Of a stretch of 64,000 bases of DNA, positions 23,139 to 33,126 are shown piece by piece. Both the position numbers and the translations under genes were made by a program. Source of the DNA: Harmothoe impar (Eukaryota; Annelida; Polychaeta; Phyllodocida; Polynoidae); contig OX381707.1 in the NCBI GenBank assembly GCA_947462335.1, positions 62,039,773-62,103,772 of the forward strand. The letters run 5' to 3'. A model generated the notes under the pieces. It was given only the letters and a program-made list of their open reading frames with translations. It did not search any database and was not told the DNA's origin. Positions within the stretch are counted from its first letter, which is position 1; each line of letters begins with the position of its first letter.

Positions 23139-23212
23139 CAAGAAAAATGTGGCTTTGACCACGGTCGGGTTTGCTGGCGCACCCGACCATGGTCAAAGCC
23201 ACATTTTTCTTG
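23139..23212. repeat. Near-perfect 32-bp hairpin
   Basis: Arms 23139-23170 and 23181-23212 are reverse complements with a single mismatch around a 10-base loop (TTGCTGGCGC). The arm contains GTGGCTTTGACCACGGTCGG. It lies 0.4 kb left of the first Polinton. Confidence 0.85.
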
Positions 23213-23630
23213 CACCCGCCATGTCGCAACATAATGTCCTGACGTAATTGTTCATCCTACATCATAATGGTTCTATTGAAATAAAAGGGCGTTAATAGTA
23301 ACATGGGACAGGAGGAAAAAGATATAGGCCTAGTGAGATGTAGAATGGATGTAAATGTAGAATGGCTACCAGTCTATCCCCAATCAGGCCAATGCTGTAG
23401 GTAGGTCTACTAGTAGGCCTATTACACGCCCTCCCCCCCGCCCCCAAATTCCTGGATCCACCCCATAGTAGGCCTACATAAATTCGCCCCTAGGACATAA
23501 ATAGGGCTAGGGAATGAAAGTGGCTAAGTGAAATGGGACATTTTTTAAAATCGATAGGCCTATGGCAATATTAATCAGTAGACCAAACTCAATGTGATCA
23601 AAGCCATATTTTTGTTGCATATGCTGTAGG

Positions 23631-24326
23631 AGTAGTATAGTATGTATCGGAACGGGACTATAGTTAAGTACTGTTTATTACTCAATCGACCTGCAGCCAA
23701 TCAGAGGCCTCCCTTTTGGCGGGAAATTCAAAAGCAGCCAATGAGAGGCCTCCCTTTTGGCGGGAAATTCAAATAGGTCACGTGACCGGAAGTGACCTAC
23801 TTCCGGTCACGTGACCTTTGGGCGGGAAATTCAAATAGGTCACGTGACCGGAAGTGACCTACTTAAGAGGGTCACGTGACCACCATGTTGGCGGGAAATT
23901 CAAATAGGTCACGTGACTGGAAGTGACCTACTTAAGGGGGTCACGTGACTACTAGGTTGGCGCGAATTTCAAAATAAGTCACTTGAGATTTTTATGGATA
24001 AATAAATTTTAAAAAAGAAAAAAAGCAAGCTGAAAGCTTGCTAAAAAATAATTTAAAAATGTGGCTCTTTTTTTTAGGGGGGGGAGGGGCACTCTGGGGG
24101 GCACTCTTTAAGATGCATGGGGGGGGAGGGGGGGAGGGGGGGAGGGGAAGGGTTTTTTAAGAGTGAGACTCGCTTCTCTGCCCTCTCTTTTAGAGGGCAG
24201 AGAGGCGAGTCTACTGGTTCGTCTACTTACAATGAAATGTATCATGATTGCGTTTATGATGATGTGCATCATGATGTGACTATCTTACAACTTTATAAGA
24301 AATAAGCAAGGTCTCTCTCCTATACA
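23631..24326 (+). repeat. Left terminal inverted repeat of Polinton 1
   Basis: Matches 33120-32422 in reverse complement. Order from the outside: AGTAGTATAG end, CCAAT words, an array of E2F/ETS/CACGTG-like sites, a run of A/T, G-rich tracts (24074-24152, potential G-quadruplexes), a perfect hairpin at 24167-24211 (GACTCGC...GCGAGTC), and a non-repetitive part ending in TCTCTCTCCTATACA. Confidence 0.9.
23690..23990 (+). promoter_or_regulatory. Subterminal array of E2F-, ETS-, CACGTG- and CCAAT-like sites
   Basis: GGCGGGAAA occurs at 23718, 23759, 23821 and 23890, with a variant GGCGCGAA near 23959. In front of most is TTTT or TTTGG, giving an E2F-type consensus. GTCACGTGAC occurs about six times (for example near 23778, 23807, 23839, 23870, 23908 and 23940). 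CCGGAAGT/ACTTCCGG, an ETS-type site, occurs at least three times. CCAATCAG and CCAATGAG lie at the outer edge. The array is copied in the right terminus (32780-33060). Motif matches are seen; binding by host factors is inference. Confidence 0.65.
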
Positions 24327-24860
24327 ATTACAGTTTTCTAGCTTGAAATATAGTCTTTCAACAGCTCCTTTTCTCATCTTACACAGAGGCAAATATCAGA
24401 GGCACCCAATGGCACCTAAACCGCTCTCAGACAAGGGTCGGGCACTGCTGGACTATAATAGATGGGTCAAGGACCGTTCTACTGAGGGTCAGGCTAGGTC
24501 GGACATTCAATAACGTGACTTTAGCAAACTTGCTTGAAAAGTCTGACCATGCGAGATCCTTATGCCCCAGTCTGTCAATGCTGTCCAGACTTTCAAGCAA
24601 GTTTGCCAAAGACCTGCCTGTCATTGAATGTCCGACTTAGCCTGCTTGACCCTCAGTAGAACAGTCCTTGACTCATCTATTATAGTCCAGCAGCGCCTGA
24701 CCCTTGTATGAGAGTGGTATTGGCACCATTGGCTGACTCTGATAATTCACCTGTGTGCACGGGGGGAGGAGAGGGTTCACAGCTACAGCTCTCTTAAGGC
24801 AAAGCTTGCGCTTATAGAGCACTACTAGTGGAGGTTTGGATGAGGAGGCTATGACATATG
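24327..24860. repeat. Large imperfect hairpin inside Polinton 1
   Basis: Positions 24430-24565 and 24570-24715 are inverted copies: for example GCTGGACTATAATAGATG on the left against CATCTATTATAGTCCAGC on the right, and GCAAACTTGCTTGAAA against TTTCAAGCAAGTTTGC. The arms are about 140 bp with a short spacer. The 65-codon minus frame inside is a product of the palindrome. Confidence 0.8.
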
Positions 24861-24864
24861 ATGT

Positions 24865-25018
24865 TTGTCTTAAAAAATAGCCATGGTGCATGTCGATGTC
24901 GCTTAATTATGCTCATATCTCATGTCGATTTTAAGAATTGTTCATGTCACCTGTCACTATGTTTTTCAAGCTTCATGTCAAATGTCACTAGGCTTCATCT
25001 CGAATTTAGTGGTCCACA
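24865..25018 (+). repeat. CATGTCGATTTTAAG-type repeat, left member of an inverted pair
   Basis: A field of CATGTC words (TCATGTCGATTTTAAGAATT, CATGTCACCTGTCACTATG, CATGTCAAATGTCACTA). It is repeated in inverted orientation at 30789-30981, where more units are present, and a small direct copy lies at 34080-34125 outside the element. Confidence 0.75.
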
Positions 25019-25137
25019 CTGCCGCTGCTGCTGCTGCTGTCGGTGCTGCTGCTTGTGCTGCTTGTGCTGCTCATGCAGCAGCTGCAGCAGCTGCTGGCTG
25101 CTTGTGCTGCTGACGATGTCATGGATACTGTTGACAG

Positions 25138-25173
<36 letters not shown>

Positions 25174-25287
25174 ACGATGTCACGGATGCTGCTTGTGCTA
25201 CTGCTCGTGCAGCAGCTGCTGAAGCAGCTGCAGCAGCTGCTGGCTGCTTGTGCTGCTGACGATGTCATGGGGGATGCTGTTGACAGA

Positions 25288-25319
<32 letters not shown>

Positions 25320-25460
25320 ACGATGTCACGGATGCTGTTGACAGATGTTACTGCTTGTGCTGCTCGTGCAGCTGCTGCTGAAGCCGCTGCCAGCTGCTTG
25401 TGCTGCACGTGCAGCTGCTGCTGAAGCCGCTGCCAGATGCTGCTGCTTGTGCTGCACGAG
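25019..25460 (-). repeat. (CTG)n higher-order repeat, possible remnant of the Ala-rich Polinton gene
   Basis: Runs of up to about 11 CTG triplets are separated by a non-repetitive phrase (GACGATGTCA then GGATGCTGTTGACAGATG), in roughly four longer units. On the minus strand the frames give poly-Ala or poly-Gln stretches. The block sits in the same place relative to the element end and to the next promoter region as the Ala-rich gene at 35489-35938 of Polinton 2, and the sequence just outside (GTTTCACTCC near 25484) matches that gene's upstream region. I infer a shared origin followed by triplet expansion. No intact protein is claimed. Confidence 0.55.
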
Positions 25461-26216
25461 ACTGAGTAGCCGCTATTCGGCGTTTCACTCCTTATGTACC
25501 CTGTCCTAGATAATCCTCTTAAAATGGCTGAAAAGACTCTCTCAGCACAGAGACTCTACTCAATGTAAGAGATCTGTTAAGTAAGTTTTCACATGCCGCC
25601 TGACTACTGCGGGAGGGTTTAGACTTAAGCAGCTTAGTGCACACACGTGTCTGTTAGAAAAGCTACCTGCACACCTGCCTTCCTTTTTCACTAGTATTTA
25701 CCCCCTGCCGACTTATAAGGCGCCTATACACACCTTCTTGCTTCTAGAGCTAAGCTGACTGGCAGCTATTTTAAAAGAGAATACCCGTTACCTGTATAAC
25801 GGATAAGGGGGTTATGAGATTAGCGTGTGTATACAAAAAGAGGTAGAGACCGTGTGGTAAGCGACTCAAGTGTAAAACAAAAGCACCTCCTCTTGCCGCA
25901 GTGAGTGGTGTGGACGGAGGCTGGCTAGTTGAATTTAAGCGTCAGCTTAAAAGATAATCCGTTCACGGGCTGGCGCGTCACACCTGGCGTTAATCACCCC
26001 CTGTAGTCTTTGTATACACAGGTGACTCGGCTTTATCTCTTCACCAGCTATAATCCCATATACATGTAGCGCACGTTACACTCGTTATCTCTCTTTTCAT
26101 GCTGATGGATTAGGGGTGGAAGGGTTCAGGTGAAAAGCGATTTGATTCTCTCTGGAAGAGGGTGGGGCTCTAGGTGAAAACAAGCTTAGAACATCCAGAT
26201 TAGCTGCTCTCTCGGC

Positions 26217-26225
26217 TATATAAAG
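26217..26225 (+). promoter_or_regulatory. TATA box of a rightward promoter, Polinton 1
   Basis: TATATAAAG at 26217-26225. The upstream region (GGAAGGGTTCAGGTGAAAAG near 26128) resembles the region before the TATA box of Polinton 2 (GGAAGGATCCAGCTGAAAAG near 36416), so the promoter is shared by the two elements. Confidence 0.65.
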
Positions 26226-26244
26226 AGCCTCATTTTTTCTAATC

Positions 26245-27138
26245 TCTGCCCACTTCGTCTTGTTGTACACTATCAGTCACGAGGCAGACGCTGGAAGTAG
26301 CAGATGTTTGCAGTATGGTTTATACAGAGGTTACCTGCTAATAGGATTTTGTCAGAATAGGGTGAGTTGCTATTAAAATGAACATTTTAAATGGGTTGTT
26401 AATATGGTATCTGATGTTAATGAGCTAACACCTAACATTGAGGATTATGACCTCCCAGAGGGGCGTCTCGCCAAATTCTCCAGTCTTGACTATAGTCTTA
26501 ACTGTCTAAAGACTGTGGAGCACGTTAATGGGTGGTCTCCTTACTAATTTCACTTGACCAGGCCGGCAGGGTCAACTAGGCTAGGTAATTACAACCACAA
26601 GGGCGGCTACTCAACATGCAAGTAGACCTACTACTACGAGATTGTCTTTTGACCACTCTGCCGCCGCCTGCTGGTCTGGCGATTACATGCTCTAGTATAG
26701 TTCTCCGCTCTTTTCGTCAGATGACGCCACAATAGGGTTTTTGTACATTTCCACGATACTCGCGAACATTTTAAACGCATAATGACCTATAATAAGCAAC
26801 AAAGCACACTTCTAATATATTGAATATAAGAAACATGTCAACGTTGTGTATTTCTGATAGAATGAGGCAGATTCTTTGAAATATCAACTAAACTATAGTG
26901 AGATTGAAAATACTACACCATATCTAAAGCGATATAAAAGCTATATAAAGTCAGAACCTCTGACGGATCGGTATTCTGCAACGGATCACTCAACCATTCG
27001 TCCTCGAAAGCAACACAGGGTTCCCGTCCAACAGGACTTTGAGCCTTGACGCTTTTGAGGGAGGTTTGATCTCATGCTGCTTAACATGTGGTGTAATTAA
27101 TCAACACCGCGGCCCCTCTTTAGGGGCCACACAATAAA
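26245..27138 (+). other. Possible transcribed remnant ending in a stem-loop and AATAAA
   Basis: Downstream of the TATA box at 26217 there is no long frame, only short ones with donor-like GTGAGT near 26360. At 27111-27128 lies a stem-loop with a 7-bp stem and 4-base loop (GGCCCCT-CTTT-AGGGGCC), followed by ACACA and AATAAA at 27133-27138. The shape recalls, but does not match exactly, the histone-type 3' stem-loop. I infer an RNA 3' end here with low certainty. Confidence 0.35.
26535..26710 (+). repeat. Direct repeat, copy 1 (partner 28637-28800)
   Basis: Both copies share GTCTCCTTAC, CACTTGACCAGGC, GGCGGCTACTCAA and AAGTAGACCTACTACTACG in the same order over about 150 bp. They flank the MITE at 27509-28440 and suggest an internal duplication in Polinton 1. 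Confidence 0.75.
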
Positions 27139-27508
27139 CAAAGAATAAAAAAGGGTAGGACTTAGGTTTAAAGTGAATCTCCCAGGATTTTGGCGAGGTC
27201 GACAAAGGGGGAGATAACAGATTAAACTGCAGGAGACTATACGCAAACCTTGATACTCTCAGAGGGGGAGCTCCATATTGCGGACCTGTGGTCAGATCTA
27301 TCACCTCCAGGAGGCAGGCTGCATGTCGTAAATGTCCACCACAGACATTGGGATATATTGTTAATCCTACTCTAGGGTCTCCATAATTAGACCCTGAATC
27401 TGTTGTTAAACGGGTGTGAGGTGATGGTAACTAATACTTATGAGATGGAGCTCTTACGAGACATAAGCACCACCCAGCGCGAGGCTCGCCTTGAGATGGG
27501 AAATTCAC

Positions 27509-28440
27509 TACAGTAGGGTGGCCGGAGCATTTTTGAAAATAAACTAGACACACATGTATTATGTATGTCTAGAATGTCTCAATATTCACATTTAACACAT
27601 TAGCACTGTTATATTGATAGAGTAACTAGGTAACTAACTGTAGCTGATTACATATACCTCACTCCTCAAACCTTTCTGACAGATCTGAAGATCTGTATAG
27701 AGAAGACATGCCATACCCATGGCTTACTTATAGCCCTGCCATGCTATAGTGGCTATTGGGAGAACTAAGATTTCTCTATCTAACTGTATGACAGAAGGTG
27801 TCCTCTAGTGTTATTTATATGATTTTAATACTTGAGATTGGGGTCTGAGGTCCTCATATGACCCCCAGCAGATGCTCTGACGCTGGCTGGCGGTAGATTG
27901 TATCATTTCCATTCAAAATGCATTATTTTAACTTGATTTATCTCTATATTCAGTAATTTACCATAAACTACCAATTAAAGATTTCTATAAAAAAAAAATG
28001 AGCCCTGAAAATGCGCAATTTAGGTGGCTTATCTCAAAAAAGATAACAATATCCTAAGTAGTTATAGGACCCTCCATGGGATAGCTGCATTCAAGATGCT
28101 TCAAACAGAAAAGGAATCTCGTTGATACATGGATTTGCCATCAGCCAGTGCAAATTCTCCCAAAGGTCAGGTTAAAGAGATTTCCCAGTTATGAGCTTAA
28201 AGGAGACTCAAAACCTGAGGTCTGTCAACATTGCCCCTGAATTACATTATGTAATACAGTTTATAATGCATTATCCAGCCTGTATAGGATGGACCCATTC
28301 AGGATCTGTTGATAACAAATTACTAGAAGTGTCTATCTGCTTTGAATCGAAAATGAGGGCATATCATAAAAGGGTCATTTAACATAGGATCAGATACACA
28401 CTGGGCCCTCACGCCGACCCTCCGGCCACCCTAACTACAG
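27509..28440. mobile_element. Nested DNA element inside Polinton 1
   Basis: Ends are CTACAGTAGGGTGGCCGGAG on the left and CTCCGGCCACCCTAACTACAG on the right, an inverted repeat of about 20 bp with one small difference. The 0.93 kb between encode nothing recognisable. I could not fix a target duplication. Confidence 0.6.
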
Positions 28441-28636
28441 CATTATCTGTCGTTGAAAATGGTGCTCGTGTAGAGTCGGGATGATGTACCAAAAGAGCGT
28501 TTTATACACAATGATACCCTTGTACAAATGCGTATACCTAGTAGGCAGCGTCTTATCATCAAATCTAAGAGGGTGCTATAGTTTTATTATACTTTTATAG
28601 ACCATTTTTAAAATCCGAGCTTAGCTTAGTTCATAG

Positions 28637-28800
28637 TCTCCTTACCAATTTTCACTTGACCAGGCTGGCAGAGCCAACTAGTCTAGGTAATTATAACCAC
28701 AAAGGCGGCTACTCAAGATCCAAGTAGACCTACTACTACGTGATTGTCTTTTTAGCCCCTCTGCCGCCTAGTTATTACATCCTCCAGTCTAGCTCGCCAC
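28637..28800 (+). repeat. Direct repeat, copy 2
   Basis: Second copy of the 26535-26710 segment. Directly after it, 28860-28955 shares a further ~95-bp phrase (ATAGATTCGATCACCATCAC ... GGCGTAAAGCA) with 31560-31630. Confidence 0.7.
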
Positions 28801-28954
28801 ACCCTTTGAGCAGCACCATTGCCTCGGTAAAAGTGTAGGGTGTGTGCTTTCCACCTTCAGGCATCCATAGATTCGATCACCATCACCCCCCTTGAAATGA
28901 CCTCAGCTGTTAATTAGGGCGTAAAGCAGCCCAACAACCAACCAAGTCCCTGTC

Positions 28955-30780
28955 AAAAGATGTGAATAACGCTGTAGTCTGCCCGTTTCTGTGATCCAAT
29001 ATGAACCCTTCCTAATAGCACCCCCACTGATGCATTGCATAAAAATAGCCCCCCTTGACCTCATTTCTTGAGCTATAAAAAACACAAACCCCTCATTTTA
29101 ATCACAATATCATGGCAGTCAACATGAATGGAACCATTAGTGGAGAAAGATAAGAGTCTCTGTTTTCTGTAGCCTACAATATTATGGTGACATTCTTCAT
29201 GTCAAAATGTAATAAATAAATATGAGTTGTTAAAACTTGTTACCATGGGGATGTTGGTAATTGTGTTCTTGAAGACGTATGTGAAATCCAGATGTATGTG
29301 CCTCTGCCCAATGATGTCCCTAGCCATTTTAAGTTAACCTGTTCTGTCTGAGTTAGAAGGGTGCCTAGGAGGGCTAGAGCTACAGAACCCCTAACTGCTG
29401 TGAAAGTGCCCCTCTCCTGCCTAGATCACAGAAATGGGAAATATGTTCAGTTGCATTCACCATGATATTTCTGGATCTAGGCAGGATAGAAACCCCTGAT
29501 TTTTTACAGATCTGAAAAGCTCTCATAGGGATCTATACTAATGGAACCAATATGTATTTTTTAACTCATTTTTCAAAAATTTATCAAACTCCCTACCTTA
29601 GCGCCCCTATAAATAGGGTTAAGTACCTGTCCGACCCCTCTACCACTGCTGCTGGAGGAGTACCGAGATCTTTTTTAGAAAACTAAGTAAAAATTATCCT
29701 TCTTCATGTCCAGTTACATACAATGTCGATCAATTTGACACTGTAGCAGCCTGTCTCCATATCTGTATGCTGCATAAATGCACAATACACGGTTCTGCAC
29801 GCACTTAAACCAAGGCTAACATGGTTGACCTATATAGATGTGATACTCTCGTTTTCGGGGCTAGTAGAAATTAGGCGTCTAATATGGACGTTCTGGGTTC
29901 GAACCCTCACTAAGTTTTAGTCAAGACGTCTAGCCACGTCGCCTAAGGCGACGAAAGCGCGTCAAGGCGTTTACAGGGTTCGAACCCGTGAGCTGCTCCT
30001 TGGGGCTACAAAAAACGCTTAGACCTTGAAATCCCATAGGGAAAAAATTTTGGGTTTTTGGACTTTAGGCCTTAATTTGAGGGTGATCCCGGGCTGATAG
30101 AAAAATAATTCTTGGACGAGCGGATAGCTCTGGATCTCTTTTATCTAAAACAGCGAAAAATTGATTATGGTTTCGCCGCAATTCATCCGACGGGGGGTAA
30201 TCAGCCCCCCCCTCTGCCAATCAAGGCAGTGAATCTAGACGACCGCGCAATCGCTCGCGGCCGTCGCGACGAACCGACTGAAGACCTCGGCATCTTAGTA
30301 TGATTCGTGTGACCTACTTAGAGGCTCACACGGTGGGGGTGTGTCCGGCGTTCGGCGCGCTGATTGGCTACTGGTGGGAGGCGCTGTGCCGCGTCAGGAA
30401 CTTCACCTATTTGGGACGGCTGTTAAAGGCGCACTGAGTTGAGGTGCACCTTTAAGCAAGAGCGCGATCTGGCCTAGTCTTGCGGACCCCTGTTTGGAGA
30501 GTGTAGCGGGTGGCTATGTCGCGCTCTCCAACCACAGTCTTAACAGTGGTCCGCAAGACTAGAGTGCAAGACGCGTGCACACACAGACCGAACAGACACA
30601 CACAGACCCACACACCCACACACCCACACACCCCTATCAGTGAGGTGTCTAGCAGATTTAGGAGAGGTGACCAGGGAGGTACTCTCGGCTAGCGGCCACT
30701 AATTGGCTGTTTAGATAAGGCACAGAAACAAGGGTGATGACAGACTATGTGGTCAAGCAGCCAACATGCCCTGACACTTG
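28955..30780. other. Interior of Polinton 1 with tRNA-like B boxes and a short inverted repeat
   Basis: Two GGTTCGAACCC words (29896-29906 and 29977-29987), the B-box consensus of RNA polymerase III genes, lie 81 bp apart in a GC-richer stretch, but I could not fold a complete tRNA around either. At 30474-30488 and 30548-30562 lie perfect inverted 15-mers (CTAGTCTTGCGGACC). A (CACACAC)n run is at 30596-30632. No gene is supported. Confidence 0.45.
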
Positions 30781-31000
30781 ATAATGGGTGTGGACCACCA
30801 AATTCGACATGGCGACATGGCCATTTCTTATAATCGACAAACGACATGAGGCCTAATGACAAGTGACATGAGGCCCAAAAATCATAGTGACAGGCGACAT
30901 GAGCAATTCTTAAAATCGACATGGGATATGAGCATTATTAAGTGACATTGACATGTGACATGGCCATTTTCTAAGATCGACATTCGACATGGGGACTCCC
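30781..31000 (-). repeat. CGACATG-rich repeat, right member of the inverted pair
   Basis: Inverted relative to 24865-25018. Contains about ten CGACATG or GTGACATG words, including AAATTCGACATGGCGACATG and AAAATCGACATGGGATATGA. Confidence 0.75.
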
Positions 31001-32421
31001 CATCCAGAGCCCCTTGATAGATGACAGCTGTTGTGTGTAAGAAAAGCGTATGCCTCACAATCAAAGATGATAAAAGGCTTCATTAAATTTGATGAAATTC
31101 TAAAATAGATATATTATTCATGTTCTGTGTTCCACAGAGGTAAATTAATTAAGCCTCAACTCCTTCTAGAAGCAGTAATACAAAAATGTATAACATGATA
31201 ACGTTGTATCAAACATTTTCTTATATACTGGCTTCTGGTAGGAGTTGAATCATAAATAAAGTACCTATGTGAAGCACATGATATGCATGTCATGCTTATT
31301 AAAGAATAACATCAATTCAATCAGGTATTCAAATATTTTGGGTTTGCAGGCACAGTTAGAAGGGGTAAGGTTAGTGGTGGTATCTGACCAGGATGTATCA
31401 GATTACTACAAACTGCCCCTGACCCCTTCCACCACCACCACTGGTCACCGGCTGTCTGGGGCTCCCGTGGTCAGTGGATAAATTCTATCCACTCTGAATC
31501 TGCTAGACGTCTCTCTGCTATGTAGTGTGGGATGTAAAAGAACCCTTGTCTCGGTAAAAGGGCCATAGATTCGATCACCATCACCGCCCTTGAAATGACC
31601 ATAGCTGTTAACTAAGGCGTAAAGCAACCCACACACCCACACACCCACACACCCACACATTTTTCTGTATGAGCCTTCAGACCTGAAGCTGCTCAGTGTA
31701 CGGGACTAGGTTTTGTCATAGGCCCTACGGACGCTACTCAAGGGGGAATAAGAGAGCTGTCTCACCATGACATGGGCTGGCTGTAGTTTTTTATGTTTCG
31801 GTACCTACAACCAAACAGCCAGTACCCACCCCAGGGCTTCATGTCGCACGCGGGAAAAGTATAACGGTGGCGCCAACTGTCGGAATAGCGGGTACACTAC
31901 GTCAGTAGTTCTTTTGTTCTCCGCTGAGTGACTGGGCGAAATGTAGTCGGTAGCTCTATTTTCTGTGCACTGTTCTGTTCATTTTCTACACTTAACGCTT
32001 AAATAGACCGCGTGTTTGTACAAGCTAGCCGTTTTTATCAGTGCAAAAATTAAATAAGCATCGGATAGAACAATAAAAAAATGAGAAAGTAATCCAGCAC
32101 TTAGTATAAGGCACCAGTTTTATCATGAGACACCGAAAGTCTGGTTTTTTTAAGGTGGATAAGACAGTCGACTGAGAGCTCCAAACTAACCAAAAACGTA
32201 CCAGAGGGCGATCTATCTCAGAACGTACCCGACAGGGCAGGGGCCTTCTACACCCCGGCTCTGATGAGCAAGCGAGGGCCTATTCCTCTTTTGAGGTGGG
32301 CCCAAAATTGAACAAAAGAATAAACTCAAAAAAAGCCTTAAGATTGAAAGAGTTGTAGATACTGATTTTAACGAGGAAGTCCCATTCATTAGTTTACAAA
32401 TAGTCAGTGTAAGTACGCCCA
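31001..32421. other. Right interior of Polinton 1, non-coding
   Basis: No supported gene. Contains a repeat of the 28860 phrase at 31560-31630, a CACACACC run at 31627-31660, and a TGGCGCCAACTG word at 31868 that resembles a retrotransposon primer-binding site but has no LTR beside it. Confidence 0.45.
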
Positions 32422-33120
32422 TGTATAGGAGAGAGACCTTGCTTATTTCTTATAAAGTTGTAAGATAGTCACATCATGATGCACATCATCATAAACGCAA
32501 TCATGATACATTTCATTGTAAGTAGACGAACCAGTAGACTCGCCTCTCTGCCCTCTAAAAGAGAGGGCAGAGAAGCGAGTCTCACTCTTAAAAAACCCTT
32601 CCCCTCCCCCCCCTCCCCCCCCTCCCCCCCCCATGCATCTTAAAGAGTGCCCCCCAGAGTGCCCCTCCCCCCCCTAAAAAAAAGAGCCACATTTTTAAAT
32701 TATTTTTTAGCAAGCTTTCAGCTTGCTTTTTTTCTTTTTTAAAATTTATTTATCCATAAAAATCTCAAGTGACTTATTTTGAAATTCGCGCCAACCTAGT
32801 AGTCACGTGACCCCCTTAAGTAGGTCACTTCCAGTCACGTGACCTATTTGAATTTCCCGCCAACATGGTGGTCACGTGACCCTCTTAAGTAGGTCACTTC
32901 CGGTCACGTGACCTATTTGAATTTCCCGCCCAAAGGTCACGTGACCGGAAGTAGGTCACTTCCGGTCACGTGAGCTATTTGAATTTCCCGCCAAAAGGGA
33001 GGCCTCTCATTGGCTGCTTTTAAAATTCCCGCCAAAAGGGAGGCCTCTGATTGGCTGCAGGTCGATTGAGTAATAAACAGTACTTAACTATAGTCCCGTT
33101 CCGATACATACTATACTACT
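32422..33120 (-). repeat. Right terminal inverted repeat of Polinton 1
   Basis: Reverse complement of 23631-24326 with few differences (for example GTGAGC in place of GTGACC near 32968, and AAAATTCCCGCC without the extra bases). High arm identity points to recent activity or to gene conversion between the arms. Confidence 0.9.
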
Positions 33121-33126
33121 TGTAGG

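Larger units (their letters stand above)
23631..33120. mobile_element. Complete 9.49-kb Polinton-type element without Polinton protein genes
   Basis: The ends AGTAGTATAGTATGTATCGG and its reverse complement CCGATACATACTATACTACT mark a 9490-bp element with inverted termini of about 0.7 kb. It is flanked by a perfect 6-bp duplication TGTAGG (23625-23630 and 33121-33126). A 6-bp target duplication and long inverted termini beginning AG are hallmarks of Polintons (Mavericks). Its ends match the left end of the gene-bearing Polinton at 34981. Inside I see no polymerase B, integrase, ATPase, protease or capsid frame. There are only a CTG-repeat block in the place of an Ala-rich gene, promoter-like regions and nested repeats. 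It is best read as a non-autonomous derivative mobilised by a relative. Confidence 0.88.

Noticed and set aside
24427..24624. 65-codon minus-strand frame
   Set aside because: Lies in the arm of a large palindrome inside Polinton 1.
30112..30303. 63-codon frame in a GC-rich patch
   Set aside because: Short, no recognisable feature, no homologous frame in Polinton 2.
31868..31880. TGGCGCCAACTG as a retrotransposon primer-binding site
   Set aside because: No LTR end or gag beside it.
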